DNA of 64,000 bases from JALZAI01 sp038212215 (GCA_038212215.1 JBBQUT010000010.1:1-64000); one strand, 5' to 3'; shown: positions 8,556 to 17,345, numbered from the stretch's first letter. Translations and numbers: made by a program. The notes: generated by a model not told the origin, from the sequence alone.

Positions 8556-8592
8556 CGGACGGCAGGACGAGCGGCTCAGCACGACCGCGACG

Positions 8593-9831
8593 TCAGGGCA
8601 GCAATTCGCGCACCACGGCGTCGGCGAGCAACCGCCCACGCTGGGTGAGCACGACGCGACCCGCTCCGGCCGCGTCGTGGTCGAGCAGCCCCCAGGACAC
8701 CAACTGCGGCACGCTGGCGCGGGCTTGCTCGCTGAGTTCGAAGGTCGGCAGGCCCGCCCGCATGCGCACACCCAGCAGCACCTTCTCGGTGTAACGCGCC
8801 GCCGGGTCGAGTGTCTCGCGTCCCGCGGCCGGACTTTGTCCGGCCTGCATCAGCGCTGTGTAGCGCGCCGGATGCTTGACGTTCCACCAGCGCACGCCAG
8901 AGATGTGGCTGTGCGCCCCAGGTCCGATGCCCCACCAGTTCGAGTCCGACCAGTAGAGCTCGTTGTGCCGGCAACGTCCGCCGGGTGTCCGGGCCCAGTT
9001 GGACACCTCGTACCACTCGTAGCCGGCGCGGCACAGAGTTTCGTCGGCCTGGACATAGCGGTCGGCGAGCACATCGTCGTCCGGTGCGGGCACCACGCCT
9101 GCCTTGACCTGGCGCGCGAGCGCGGTGCCGTCCTCGACCACCAGGGCGTACGCACTGACATGGTCGGGCCCGGCGCCGATCGCGGCATCCAGCGAGGCCT
9201 GCCAGTCCGCGTCGGTCTCGTAGGGCGCACCGTAGATCAGATCGAGATTGATGTGCTCGAATCCGGCGGCGCGCGCCTCCGCCACCGCAGCTTCGGGGCG
9301 CCCCGGTCGGTGCCTCCGGTCCAGGATGTCGAGCACACGAGGCACCGCCGACTGCATGCCGAGCGAGATGCGCGTGAAGCCGGCCTCGCGCAGCTTGTGG
9401 AGGTAGCCGGGCGCGACGGTCTCCGGATTGGCCTCGGTGCTGATCTCGACGTCCGGGGCGATGCCGAACTGCTCCGCGATCTCGACGATGATCAGGCCGA
9501 GGTGCTCGGCGGGCAGCAGGGTCGGCGTCCCGCCGCCGAAGAAGATCGTGGACACCGGCGGAATGCGCTGGCCGAGCACGTCGCCGTCAGCGAGCACATT
9601 GCCGGCGAGGCGGATCTCGCCGAGCACGGTGTCGGCGTAGCTGCCGCGGCTCACGCCGCTGCCGAGTTCGGCGGCGGTATAGGTGTTGAAATCGCAGTAC
9701 CCGCAGCGGGTGTCGCAGAACGGCACGTGAACGTATACGCCGAAGGTGACGCCCGAGGCGGCGTCCAGCGTGGCTCGTCGGAGCCGGCCGTCCGGGGGCG
9801 GCGGATCACCGTGGGGCAGCGCGGATGGCAC
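8593..9831 (-). CDS. hemW: HemW-type radical SAM heme chaperone
   Basis: 412 residues. Radical SAM cysteines C39-x3-C43-x2-C46 (FCDTRCGYCDFN), then FFGGGTPTLLP, EANPET and ISLGMQS motifs, and a C-terminal HemN_C domain containing NELYW and LGVRMRAGLP. The family was once annotated as oxygen-independent coproporphyrinogen oxidase; HemW lacks the extra HemN cysteine and acts in heme delivery. GTG at 9831 is chosen; the frame is open upstream but continues into other genes. It is 32 nt downstream of the MFS gene. Its 3' end abuts the decayed region. Confidence 0.9.
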   Translation of the reverse strand: MPSALPHGDPPPPDGRLRRATLDAASGVTFGVYVHVPFCDTRCGYCDFNTYTAAELGSGVSRGSYADTVLGEIRLAGNVLADGDVLGQRIPPVSTIFFGGGTPTLLPAEHLGLIIVEIAEQFGIAPDVEISTEANPETVAPGYLHKLREAGFTRISLGMQSAVPRVLDILDRRHRPGRPEAAVAEARAAGFEHINLDLIYGAPYETDADWQASLDAAIGAGPDHVSAYALVVEDGTALARQVKAGVVPAPDDDVLADRYVQADETLCRAGYEWYEVSNWARTPGGRCRHNELYWSDSNWWGIGPGAHSHISGVRWWNVKHPARYTALMQAGQSPAAGRETLDPAARYTEKVLLGVRMRAGLPTFELSEQARASVPQLVSWGLLDHDAAGAGRVVLTQRGRLLADAVVRELLP

Positions 9832-9863
9832 TGCACAAGTGTGCGCCAGCAGGTCCGCGACGC

Positions 9864-11105
9864 TCAGGCGGCGCGCTCGGGCAAGTCGCGCAGGTGCCGC
9901 AGTGGTGACGCGGCGAGCACGGAAACGGGAATGACATTTCCGAGCAGCAGCAACCAGAGCGCCGTCCGGCTGCCGAGGTTCTGAGCGAGCAGCCCGGCGA
10001 GCAGCGAGCCGATCGGCATGGCACCGAAGAGCACGAAGCGCATCGTCGCAACTACGCGCCCCAGCATCCGCGCCGGCACGTAGTTCTGCCGGAACGTCAG
10101 GATCGTGACGTTGTAGACGAGAATCCCGGCCAGCACCACCACGTTGCCGATCACGAAGAACACCAGCCCTATCCCGCGCGAAGTGAGCGGGATGAGCAGC
10201 CCGAACGGCGAGCTCACGAGCATCGACAGCCAGACGGCGCGCGCGGTGCCGACGCGCCGTCCGATCGGACGGGCCAAGCTGGCCCCAAGTACCGCCCCCA
10301 CCCCCACCGTCGACATCAACAGCCCCACGGCGGACGCCGGCAGGTGCACCGTCCGCACGAGGAAAACGACCACGATCGCCTCGTAGCCGATGAAGAAGAG
10401 GTTCCCGACGGCCGGCGCAATCGTCATCACGCGCAGCAACGGGTCGCCGCGTACGTAACGTGCACCCTCTGCAATCTCGGCGGACAGACTGCGCTGTGCG
10501 GCCGCCTCCGGTGCCGGCTCGGGTGCCCGGACAGCGGCGATCGCGGCCAGCGAGACGAGGTAACTGCCGGCGTCCACGAGTAGCGCGAACGGCGCACGCA
10601 GAGCCTGGGCGAGCAGGCCGCCGAGTCCGGGTCCGACGATGGCGGCCACCGCCTGGGTGCCCTGCAACTTGGCGTTGCCTTCGCCCAACTCGTCCTTGTC
10701 CAGCAGGGTCGGCAGGTAGGCCTGGTAGGCGACCTGGAACAGCACGCTGGCGAGCCCCGTCCCGAAGGCCACGACGAACAGTTGGTCGATGCCGAGGGCG
10801 TGGTACGCCGCGGCGAGCGGGATACTGGCGAGCAGCACCGCGCGGACCGCGTCGCAGGCGATCATCAGTTGCCTGCGCCGCGACCGGTCGACATAGACGC
10901 CGGCCGGTAGCCCGATCAGCAGCCACGGCAACCACTCCAACGCCGACAACACCCCGACCTCGACCGGGCGGGCAGCGAGATACACGACGGCGACGAGTGG
11001 GAGCACAACTGCGCTCACTGCGGTGCCGACGTCACCGACCGCCTGCCCGGCCCACAGCAGGCGGAAGTCGCGATGTCCGATGAGGCCCCGGCCCACGATG
11101 GTCAC
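9864..11105 (-). CDS. MFS transporter, EntS/MFS_3-like
   Basis: 413 residues with about 12 hydrophobic segments. It begins GLIGHRDFRLLWAGQAVGDVGTA, the hallmark of the enterobactin-exporter-like MFS branch, with PAGVYVDRSRRR in the first cytoplasmic loop. Likely an inner-membrane exporter of small molecules; the substrate is unknown. GTG at 11105 overlaps the stop of a 47-codon gene just upstream as GTGA, so the two are translationally coupled. It is followed by hemW with a 32-nt gap. Confidence 0.85.
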   Translation of the reverse strand: MTIVGRGLIGHRDFRLLWAGQAVGDVGTAVSAVVLPLVAVVYLAARPVEVGVLSALEWLPWLLIGLPAGVYVDRSRRRQLMIACDAVRAVLLASIPLAAAYHALGIDQLFVVAFGTGLASVLFQVAYQAYLPTLLDKDELGEGNAKLQGTQAVAAIVGPGLGGLLAQALRAPFALLVDAGSYLVSLAAIAAVRAPEPAPEAAAQRSLSAEIAEGARYVRGDPLLRVMTIAPAVGNLFFIGYEAIVVVFLVRTVHLPASAVGLLMSTVGVGAVLGASLARPIGRRVGTARAVWLSMLVSSPFGLLIPLTSRGIGLVFFVIGNVVVLAGILVYNVTILTFRQNYVPARMLGRVVATMRFVLFGAMPIGSLLAGLLAQNLGSRTALWLLLLGNVIPVSVLAASPLRHLRDLPERAA

Positions 11106-11245
11106 GGCGTCCGCCGCCCGCTGATGCTCGGGGTGGGCTCGGGCCCGTGCTGCTCGTCCGAGCGCACTGCGCGAACGGTATAACCGACGATCAGCGCGGC
11201 GATCAGCACCATAAGCGCGATGAGTGGGCGGCGGGCGCGTGGCAC
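11102..11245 (-). CDS. small single-pass membrane protein
   Basis: 47 codons from GTG 11245 to TGA ending at 11102, too short for usual gene calling. The peptide is basic (PRARRPLIAL), then a hydrophobic run of about 18 residues (LIALMVLIAALIVGYTV), then a polar Pro/Ser-rich tail. The stop overlaps the GTG of the MFS gene as GTGA, the same coupling seen at many junctions in this window, which supports reality. It may be a subunit or regulator of the transporter; function unknown. Confidence 0.55.
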   Translation of the reverse strand: MPRARRPLIALMVLIAALIVGYTVRAVRSDEQHGPEPTPSISGRRTP

Positions 11246-11336
11246 GTCCGATGACTCTAGACAAACCGGTCGCGACGTGCATGTCGCAACCAGCGACAGT
11301 GACCGGTGCGCCGCGCCAAGGGCCGAGCCCAGCCGC

Positions 11337-11342
11337 TACCGT
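11337..11342 (+). promoter_or_regulatory. -10 box for the oxidoreductase gene, leaderless type
   Basis: TACCGT followed by six bases and then the ATG at 11349. The position implies a transcript starting at the initiation codon. Confidence 0.4.
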
Positions 11343-11348
11343 CGAGCC

Positions 11349-12317
11349 ATGCGCGCCGTCTACGCCGACTCCTTCGACTCCGCCAATCCGCTGGCCGGGC
11401 TCAAGGTCGGTGAACGACCCGATCCCGACCCGCCCGCAGGCTGGACGCGCGTCAAGGTGAAGGCAGGCAGCCTCAACCACCACGACCTGTGGACGTTGCG
11501 CGGGGTCGGGATCAAGGCCGAGCAACTGCCGATGATCCTGGGCTGCGATGCCGCCGGCGTCGACGAGTCGAGCGGGAAAGAAGTCGTCGTGCACGCTGTC
11601 GTTAACGCGCCCGGTTGGACCGGCGATGACACCCTCGACCCGAAGCGCACGCTGCTGTCGGAGATGCACCAAGGCTCGCTGGCCGAGTACGTGATCGTGC
11701 CGTCGCGCAACGTCGTCGCGAAACCGCCGGAGCTGTCCTGGACGCATGCGGGGTGCCTGTCGACCGCGTGGCTGACGGCCTACCGGATGCTGTTCGTGAA
11801 GTCCGGGCTCCGGCCGGGGCAGTCGATGCTCGTGCAGGGAGCGTCCGGCGGTGTGGCGAGCGCGTGCATCGCGATGGGCCGTGCGGCCGGCTTTCAGGTG
11901 TTCGCGACGGCCCGTACGGACGCCAAACAAGCGCACGCGATCGAACTCGGCGCGCATGCGGCGTTCCCATCCGGTGCCCGCCTGCCCACTCGGGTAGACG
12001 CCGTGTTCGAGACCGTCGGACAGGCCACCTGGTCGCATTCGGTGCGGGCGCTGCGACCCGGCGGGCGGATCGTCGTGTCGGGCGCGACGTCCGGCGCGGC
12101 CCCGCCGGCCGAGTTGAACCGGGTGTTCTTCCTGCAACTCGAAGTGGTCGGTTCGACGATGGGTACCCAGGTCGAACTGAGCGAAATGATCGCGTTTTTG
12201 GTGTCGAGCGGCGTTCGTCCGGTGATCGATCGGGTGATCCCCGCCGAGTCGGCCGCCGAGGGGCTGGCGGCAATGGAGGCGGGCGAACTCAGCGGCAAGA
12301 TCGTGCTGGAGTTCTGA
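11349..12317 (+). CDS. zinc-binding dehydrogenase / quinone oxidoreductase-like protein
   Basis: 322 residues of the medium-chain dehydrogenase fold: GroES-like N-terminal domain (SLNHHDLWTLRG, GCDAAG), nucleotide-binding domain with QGASGGVASA at 163-172, and a C-terminal GKIVLEF ending usual for quinone-oxidoreductase-like members. The catalytic-zinc Cys/His set of alcohol dehydrogenases is not evident, so it is probably NADPH-dependent and zinc-free. The ATG at 11349 is the first codon after a likely leaderless -10 box. It is directly followed in the same reading frame by the 2'-5' RNA ligase-like gene. Confidence 0.85.
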   Translation: MRAVYADSFDSANPLAGLKVGERPDPDPPAGWTRVKVKAGSLNHHDLWTLRGVGIKAEQLPMILGCDAAGVDESSGKEVVVHAVVNAPGWTGDDTLDPKRTLLSEMHQGSLAEYVIVPSRNVVAKPPELSWTHAGCLSTAWLTAYRMLFVKSGLRPGQSMLVQGASGGVASACIAMGRAAGFQVFATARTDAKQAHAIELGAHAAFPSGARLPTRVDAVFETVGQATWSHSVRALRPGGRIVVSGATSGAAPPAELNRVFFLQLEVVGSTMGTQVELSEMIAFLVSSGVRPVIDRVIPAESAAEGLAAMEAGELSGKIVLEF

Positions 12318-12365
12318 GCCCTGGCCGCGCGGGTCACCGCTGTCGTTTGTGCCGCCTTCGACGAG

Positions 12366-12860
12366 GTGAGCGAGGCGGCGATCGATTCAGTACGCGCCGG
12401 CCTGCTCGCCTCGGATGAGCGGCTTCGCGCGCCGAGGCCGCGCGCGCACCTCACGCTGTCGGCCGCCGAGGTCGAGCTGGGCGGCGAGTTGGAGCGGCTG
12501 TCCCGGGTGGTCGCCAGGCTGGCCGACCGGCACGGCAGGCTCGCGATCGAACTCGACGAGGTGGGCCGCTTCGGGCGGGCGCTCTGGTTCGGCATGTCCG
12601 CCCGTCCCGCGGCGTTGGATGAGTTGCAGCGCGACGCGTACACGGCCCTGGTTGACGCCGGCTGGCCTCCCGCGTTCGGGGCGCAGAGCGATCCGCGACG
12701 GTGGCTGCCGCACTGCACGATTGCACGCAACGCCCGGCGCGTGCCGCCGGCCCGGTTCGCGCCCGTCGTCGCCGAGGTCGACCGGCTGATCACGATTCTG
12801 CTGGGACGCGGCGAGGTCGCGTCGGTGCGGCTGGGTCGAACTGGGTACGAACTGGCCTGA
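12366..12860 (+). CDS. 2'-5' RNA ligase family protein
   Basis: 164 residues from GTG 12366. Two H-x-T motifs, HLTL at 28-31 and HCTI at 116-119, define the 2H phosphoesterase superfamily (LigT/ThpR), which cleaves or forms 2'-5' phosphodiester or cyclic phosphate bonds. The frame remains open back to 12318, and the extra residues VTAVVCAAFDEV look like the missing first beta-strand. True initiation may therefore be at a CTG at 12321, with GGAG just upstream, or by reinitiation after the TGA of the preceding gene. Downstream, 12861-13039 holds no convincing gene. Confidence 0.72.
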   Translation: MSEAAIDSVRAGLLASDERLRAPRPRAHLTLSAAEVELGGELERLSRVVARLADRHGRLAIELDEVGRFGRALWFGMSARPAALDELQRDAYTALVDAGWPPAFGAQSDPRRWLPHCTIARNARRVPPARFAPVVAEVDRLITILLGRGEVASVRLGRTGYELA

Positions 12861-13039
12861 TGTGCAGCATCTGGTGGACGTGATCAATGGCTCGCCGTTC
12901 GGGCCCGTCCTCGAAGCTTTGCCGCGCGGCGAGCAGGACACGATCCGGGGTCCGCTGCGCGAGCACTACCAGCAATTCGATCAGGGGCGGCGCGGTGTCG
13001 GTGCCGACCTGGTCGACCATCGCGCGCGCGAGCGCGTAA

Positions 13040-14887
13040 CTACTTTCGCGCGGGCTCGGGAACGTCGCCGGTCGACAGCGCGGCGATGAAGGCCTCCTGG
13101 GGCACTTCCACGCGTCCGACCATCTTCATCCGCTTCTTGCCTTCCTTCTGCTTTTCCAGCAGTTTGCGCTTGCGGGTGATGTCGCCGCCGTAGCACTTGG
13201 CCAGCACATCCTTGCGCATCGCGCGGATGTTCTCGCGCGCAATCACGCGGGCGCCGATCGCAGCTTGGATGGGTACCTCGAACTGCTGGCGCGGGATGAG
13301 CTTGCGCAGCTTCGCCGTCATCGACGTCCCATAGGCGTAGGCCTTGTCCTTGTGGACGATGGCCGAGAACGCATCGACCGCCTCGCCCTGCAACAGGATG
13401 TCGACCTTCACCAGATCGGCTGCCTGCTCTCCCGCCCGCTCGTAGTCCAGCGATGCGTACCCGCGGGTGCGCGATTTCAGCTGGTCGAAGAAATCGAAGA
13501 TGATCTCCGCGAGGGGCAGCGTGTAGCGCAGCTCGACGCGCGTCTCCGACAGGTAGTCCATGCCGCCGAGCGCCCCGCGACGCTGCTGGCACAGCTCCAT
13601 GATCGCGCCGATGTACTCACTCGGCGTGATGATCATCGTCTTCACGATCGGCTCGTACACCTCGGCGATCTTTTTGCCCGCGGGCCAGTCGGACGGGTTG
13701 GTGACGACGAACTCCTCACCATCATCGAGGATCACCCGGTTCACGACGTTCGGTGCGGTCGAGATCAGATCGAGGTCGAACTCCCGCTCGAGCCGATCCC
13801 GGGTGATCTCCAGATGCAACAGGCCCAGGAAGCCGCACCGGAACCCGAAGCCGAGCGCGGCGGAGGACTCGGGCTCGTACACCAGCGCGGCGTCGTTGAG
13901 GCGCAGCCGGTCGAGCGCGTCGCGCAGCAGCGGGTAGTCCGAACCGTCGATCGGATACAGCCCGGAATAGACCATCGGGCGCGGGTCGCGGTAGGCGCCC
14001 AGCGACTGCGCGGCAGGTTTGGCCTGATCGGTGACGGTGTCCCCGACCCGCGACTGGCGCACGTCCTTCACGCCGGTGATCAGGTAGCCGACCTCGCCCA
14101 CGCTGAGCCCGGACGTCGGCACGGGTTCCGGCGAGATGACCCCGATCTCCAGCAGTTCGTGGGTCGCGCCAGTCGACATCATCTTGATCCGCTCGCGCGG
14201 GGTGAACTGCCCGTCAACCACGCGGATGTAGGTGATCACCCCGCGGTAGATGTCGTACACCGAATCGAAGATCATCGCGCGTGGCGGGGCGTCAGCTTCG
14301 CCCACCGGCGCGGGCACGTCGCGGCAGATCCGGTCCAGCAACTCGCTGACACCCGCGCCGGTCTTCGCGCTGACACGCAGCACATCGTCGGGCTCGCAGC
14401 CGATGACGTGCGCGATCTCGGCGGCATAGAGGTCCGGCTGCGCCGCCGGCAGGTCGATCTTGTTGAGGACGGGGATGATGAGCAGGTCGTTCTCGAGGGC
14501 AAGGTAGAGGTTCGCGAGGGTCTGCGCCTCGATGCCCTGCGCTGCATCCACGAGCAACACCGCTCCCTCGCAGGCGGCGAGGGAGCGGCTGACCTCGTAG
14601 GTGAAGTCGACGTGGCCCGGCGTGTCGATCATGTGCAGTACGTGCTCGGTGCCTGCGCTGGTCCAAGGCATCCGGACGTTCTGCGCCTTGATGGTGATGC
14701 CGCGCTCCCGTTCGATATCCATCCGGTCGAGATATTGGGCACGCGCGTGCCGGGCGTCGACCACCCCGGTCAGCTGGAGCATGCGGTCGGCCAGAGTCGA
14801 CTTGCCGTGGTCGATATGGGCGATGATGCAGAAGTTGCGGATACGGGCCGGATCGGTACGGCCGACGATGGTCGGCGAAGCGGTCAC
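13040..14887 (-). CDS. lepA: elongation factor 4 (LepA)
   Basis: 615 residues. G1 motif AHIDHGKST at 23-31, G2/G3 region RGITIKAQ and DTPGHVDF, G4 NKIDL, then EF-G-like domains and the LepA-specific C-terminal domain (YASLDYE, VDILLQGEAVDAFS, KKRMKMVGRVEVPQEAF). It is a ribosome-bound GTPase linked to back-translocation or biogenesis of the small subunit. GTG 14887 has CAGGAAG 8 nt upstream. The leader contains three spaced copies of that GGAAGTC element. Confidence 0.95.
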   Translation of the reverse strand: MTASPTIVGRTDPARIRNFCIIAHIDHGKSTLADRMLQLTGVVDARHARAQYLDRMDIERERGITIKAQNVRMPWTSAGTEHVLHMIDTPGHVDFTYEVSRSLAACEGAVLLVDAAQGIEAQTLANLYLALENDLLIIPVLNKIDLPAAQPDLYAAEIAHVIGCEPDDVLRVSAKTGAGVSELLDRICRDVPAPVGEADAPPRAMIFDSVYDIYRGVITYIRVVDGQFTPRERIKMMSTGATHELLEIGVISPEPVPTSGLSVGEVGYLITGVKDVRQSRVGDTVTDQAKPAAQSLGAYRDPRPMVYSGLYPIDGSDYPLLRDALDRLRLNDAALVYEPESSAALGFGFRCGFLGLLHLEITRDRLEREFDLDLISTAPNVVNRVILDDGEEFVVTNPSDWPAGKKIAEVYEPIVKTMIITPSEYIGAIMELCQQRRGALGGMDYLSETRVELRYTLPLAEIIFDFFDQLKSRTRGYASLDYERAGEQAADLVKVDILLQGEAVDAFSAIVHKDKAYAYGTSMTAKLRKLIPRQQFEVPIQAAIGARVIARENIRAMRKDVLAKCYGGDITRKRKLLEKQKEGKKRMKMVGRVEVPQEAFIAALSTGDVPEPARK

Positions 14888-14890
14888 GTG

Positions 14891-14938
14891 TTGACTTCCT
14901 GGTTTCTTGACTTCCGGGGTCGGGACTTCCCGGTTCGG
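14891..14938. repeat. three imperfect 15-16 nt tandem units in the lepA leader
   Basis: The units share GACTTCCnGG at 14893, 14909 and 14924 (plus strand), spaced 16 and 15 nt. On the lepA strand this gives three copies of the Shine-Dalgarno-like GGAAGTC; the promoter-proximal two are not at initiation distance. The region also separates lepA from the divergent gene at 14997. Confidence 0.6.
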
Positions 14939-14996
14939 GTGCACTGCTCCTATGGTCGCACGGCGGGTCACACCGAACCGCCGGAGAGGAACACCG

Positions 14997-15620
14997 ATGA
15001 AGATCGCCGTGTACGGAGCCACCGGACAAGTCGGGTCGCAGATCGTCGCCGAGGCGGCTCGGCGCGGGCACGAGGTGCTGGCGTTGAGCAGGCACGAGCC
15101 GGGCACGGCACTGCCCGCAAGCTCGAGCTGGCAACAGGGCGATGTGACTGACACCGCAGCCGTGGCGGGCCTGGCGCAGCGGTTCGACGTGGTCGTGGCG
15201 GCGTTCGGCCCGTCGCGCGAGCCCGGCGGCGACCCGTCCGCCTACCCCGCGACGGTGCTGGCGCTGGCGGGCGCCGTGCGAAAGACCCGCCTCGCAGTCG
15301 TCGGTGGCGCCGGAAGCCTGCTCGATGCCGAGGACCGTCCGCTCGTTGCGGACGCGCATTTCCCCGAGTCGTACCGGCCTGAGGCGCAGGCGCAGGCCGC
15401 CGCTCTCCACGCGTTGCGCCAGCTCGATCCGTCCTGCGACTGGACGTATCTGTCCCCCGCACCCGAAATCGGCGACGGCGAGCGCACCGGCGGGTACCGG
15501 ATCGGCGCCGATCACCCGGTGGGATCGTTTGTCTCGTTCGCCGACTACGCGGTGGCTCTGATCGACGAGTTGGAGCGTCCGGCGCACCGGCGCGAACGAT
15601 TCACTGTCGCGACCCGGTAG
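14997..15620 (+). CDS. NAD(P)-binding Rossmann protein (NmrA/YwnB-like)
   Basis: 207 residues. GATGQVG at 7-13 binds the dinucleotide; the length and absence of a YxxxK catalytic pair fit the short NmrA-like NAD(P)H-binding family (YwnB type). Conserved-looking segments include VVGGAGSLL and DWTYLSPAPEI. ATG 14997 has GGAGAGGA 7 nt upstream. Divergent from lepA. Substrate and role unknown; a redox-sensing or epimerase-like function is possible. Confidence 0.82.
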   Translation: MKIAVYGATGQVGSQIVAEAARRGHEVLALSRHEPGTALPASSSWQQGDVTDTAAVAGLAQRFDVVVAAFGPSREPGGDPSAYPATVLALAGAVRKTRLAVVGGAGSLLDAEDRPLVADAHFPESYRPEAQAQAAALHALRQLDPSCDWTYLSPAPEIGDGERTGGYRIGADHPVGSFVSFADYAVALIDELERPAHRRERFTVATR

Positions 15621-15663
15621 CCAGTGTCGACCGCTGCACGTCGCTGTACCCGCTATCGGCGGT

Positions 15664-15669
15664 TAGCCT
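15664..15669 (+). promoter_or_regulatory. -10 box for the prs-like gene, leaderless type
   Basis: TAGCCT, then six bases, then ATG at 15676. Confidence 0.45.
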
Positions 15670-15675
15670 GCTGGC

Positions 15676-16668
15676 ATGCGCGAGATCGTCATTCTCTCGG
15701 GGAACGCCCACCGCGGGCTCGCGCAACGCATCTGCGACGAGCTGCAGGTGCCGCTGTCGCCGACCGACATCAAGCGGTTCAGCAACGACTGCCTGTGGGT
15801 TCAACTGCAGGAGAATTGCCGCCAGCGTGACGTCTACGTGGTGCAGCCCCTGGTCAAACCGACCCAGGAACACCTCGTCGAACTGCTACTCATGCTCGAC
15901 GCTGCGCGTGGGGCGTCGGCCGCGCAGGTGACCGCAGTCATCCCGCACTATGCCTACGCCCGCTCGGACAAGAAGGACGCCTCCCGGATCTCGATCGCGG
16001 GGCGGCTAGTCGCTGACATGCTGACGACCGCCGGGGCCGACCGGGTGCTGACGATGACCTTGCATGCGCCGCAGGTGCACGGCTTCTTCTCGGTGCCGGT
16101 CGATCACCTCACCGCCATCGGCGAGCTGGCGGACCATTTCCGCGGCACCGATCTCGCCGACACCGTCGTGGTGTCACCGGATCTCGGCAACGCCAAGACC
16201 GCGACCCAGTTCGCTCGGCTGCTGGGCCTACCCGTGGCGGCCGGTTCGAAGCAGCGGCTGTCCGACGAGCGGGTTGTGATCGACGCAATCGTCGGCGACG
16301 TGCGGAACAAGCGGGCGATCGTGCTCGATGACGAGATCGCGACCGGCGGGTCGATTCTGGAACTGCTCGACCGGCTCGCCGAGCAGAATTGCACCAGTGT
16401 GGCGATCGCCTGCACGCACGGCGTGTTCGCCGGCAAGGCGATGCCGCGACTGCACGAGCACCCGAGCGTCTCGGAAATCGTGAGCACCGACACGGTCCCG
16501 ACGCCGCCCGGTGAGTGGTCGCGGCTGACGGTCCGGTCAGTAGCGCCGCTGTTTGCGGAGGCGATCAGCCGGATCCACGGCGGAGAGTCGATCAGCAGCC
16601 TGTTCGACGGCGTCGATCCGACGCACGGGCCGCCGCAACCGCAACTGCCGTTCGCTCCGCACTCGTGA
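15676..16668 (+). CDS. prs: ribose-phosphate pyrophosphokinase family protein
   Basis: 330 residues, standard Prs length. N-terminal pocket loop YARSDKK at 94-100, flexible metal site SVPVDHL at about 139-145, and PRPP-binding loop VLDDEIATGG at 216-225. The canonical loop is DDMIDTGG, so Met and Asp are replaced by Glu and Ala. This suggests a paralogue rather than the housekeeping enzyme that usually sits next to glmU. It makes PRPP from ribose-5-phosphate and ATP, if active. The start follows a leaderless -10 box by six bases. Confidence 0.85.
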   Translation: MREIVILSGNAHRGLAQRICDELQVPLSPTDIKRFSNDCLWVQLQENCRQRDVYVVQPLVKPTQEHLVELLLMLDAARGASAAQVTAVIPHYAYARSDKKDASRISIAGRLVADMLTTAGADRVLTMTLHAPQVHGFFSVPVDHLTAIGELADHFRGTDLADTVVVSPDLGNAKTATQFARLLGLPVAAGSKQRLSDERVVIDAIVGDVRNKRAIVLDDEIATGGSILELLDRLAEQNCTSVAIACTHGVFAGKAMPRLHEHPSVSEIVSTDTVPTPPGEWSRLTVRSVAPLFAEAISRIHGGESISSLFDGVDPTHGPPQPQLPFAPHS

Positions 16669-16720
16669 GCCGGTGCGGGTGAGCCGGTGCGGGTGAGCCG
16701 ATGCGCGTGAGCCGATGCGC
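16665..16720 (+). repeat. 14-nt tandem repeat, four copies, spanning the prs stop codon
   Basis: Units: GTGAGCCGGTGCGG twice (16665-16692) then GTGAGCCGATGCGC twice (16693-16720). The prs TGA is inside the first unit at 16666-16668. The following stretch, 16721-16961, shows no gene or clear signal. Confidence 0.9.
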
Positions 16721-16961
16721 CATCCGGTCGCCGATCGTCATCCATCCAGGCCGCCCCAGGTCGCCGCACGCATGACAATCACCCGCGGCCCCGCCGATGC
16801 GGTCGCTGTGCTCTGGTGGCGCAACGAGCCAGGCGGCGCGATCGTTGCGCTGCGATCCGGGCAATCGCTCCGGCGGTTGGGACGGTACAAACCGGCCGTT
16901 AGCCGGCGCCCGACGGCGGGGTTGCAGACTGCAAGCGCGCCGGTCGGGCAGGATGACGGCC

Positions 16962-17345
16962 ATGACCGCACCCATCGACCCGCGCGCCGCCGTCGAATTC
17001 CGAATCCCTGCCGTCGAGCTCCAAGTCGGCGACCTGGTGAACACCTCGCCGGGCGAGGACGACTGGCAAGAGGTGATCGGGGTTTACCGCACCGCGTCCG
17101 AGGCCGGCGAGCAGGAGGTCCGCTCGCTCGTCGATACCCTGGGTGGCCGGTACGTCGTCGTCCAGCTCACCGATCTGTCGCCTGTCGACACAGGCGTGTA
17201 CTTCGCCGCGGGCCTCGCGATGACCTACGGGTCCGAGGACACCGCGGACCAATCCGTTCGCGACGTGGTCAGTACCGAAGACGGCGTACGGACCTACCTC
17301 TACACGAAGTTCGAACTGGTGACCGCCCGGGCGCCACGTCGATGA
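16962..17345 (+). CDS. hypothetical protein
   Basis: 127 residues from ATG 16962, which has CAGGA about 10 nt upstream; another in-frame ATG lies 9 nt earlier at 16953. Contains VELQVGDLVNT, DDWQEVIGVYR and FELVTARAPRR. The composition is acidic and soluble with no membrane segment or signal peptide. I do not recognise a family. It lies between the prs-like gene and rpsT on the same strand. Confidence 0.65.
   Translation: MTAPIDPRAAVEFRIPAVELQVGDLVNTSPGEDDWQEVIGVYRTASEAGEQEVRSLVDTLGGRYVVVQLTDLSPVDTGVYFAAGLAMTYGSEDTADQSVRDVVSTEDGVRTYLYTKFELVTARAPRR

Noticed and set aside
8281..9984. Extension of the PIN fragment into a 588-residue protein
   Set aside because: After about 8555 the frame is antisense to hemW and the MFS gene; similarity to PIN toxins ends before that.
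12861..13039. Small ORFs on both strands between the RNA-ligase-like gene and lepA
   Set aside because: The two frames are complementary to each other, neither has a Shine-Dalgarno or recognisable motif, and they overlap flanking genes.
13265..15151. 628-codon plus-strand ORF opposite lepA
   Set aside because: It is a long antisense frame produced by high GC at codon position three; no domain is recognisable and lepA on the minus strand is certain.
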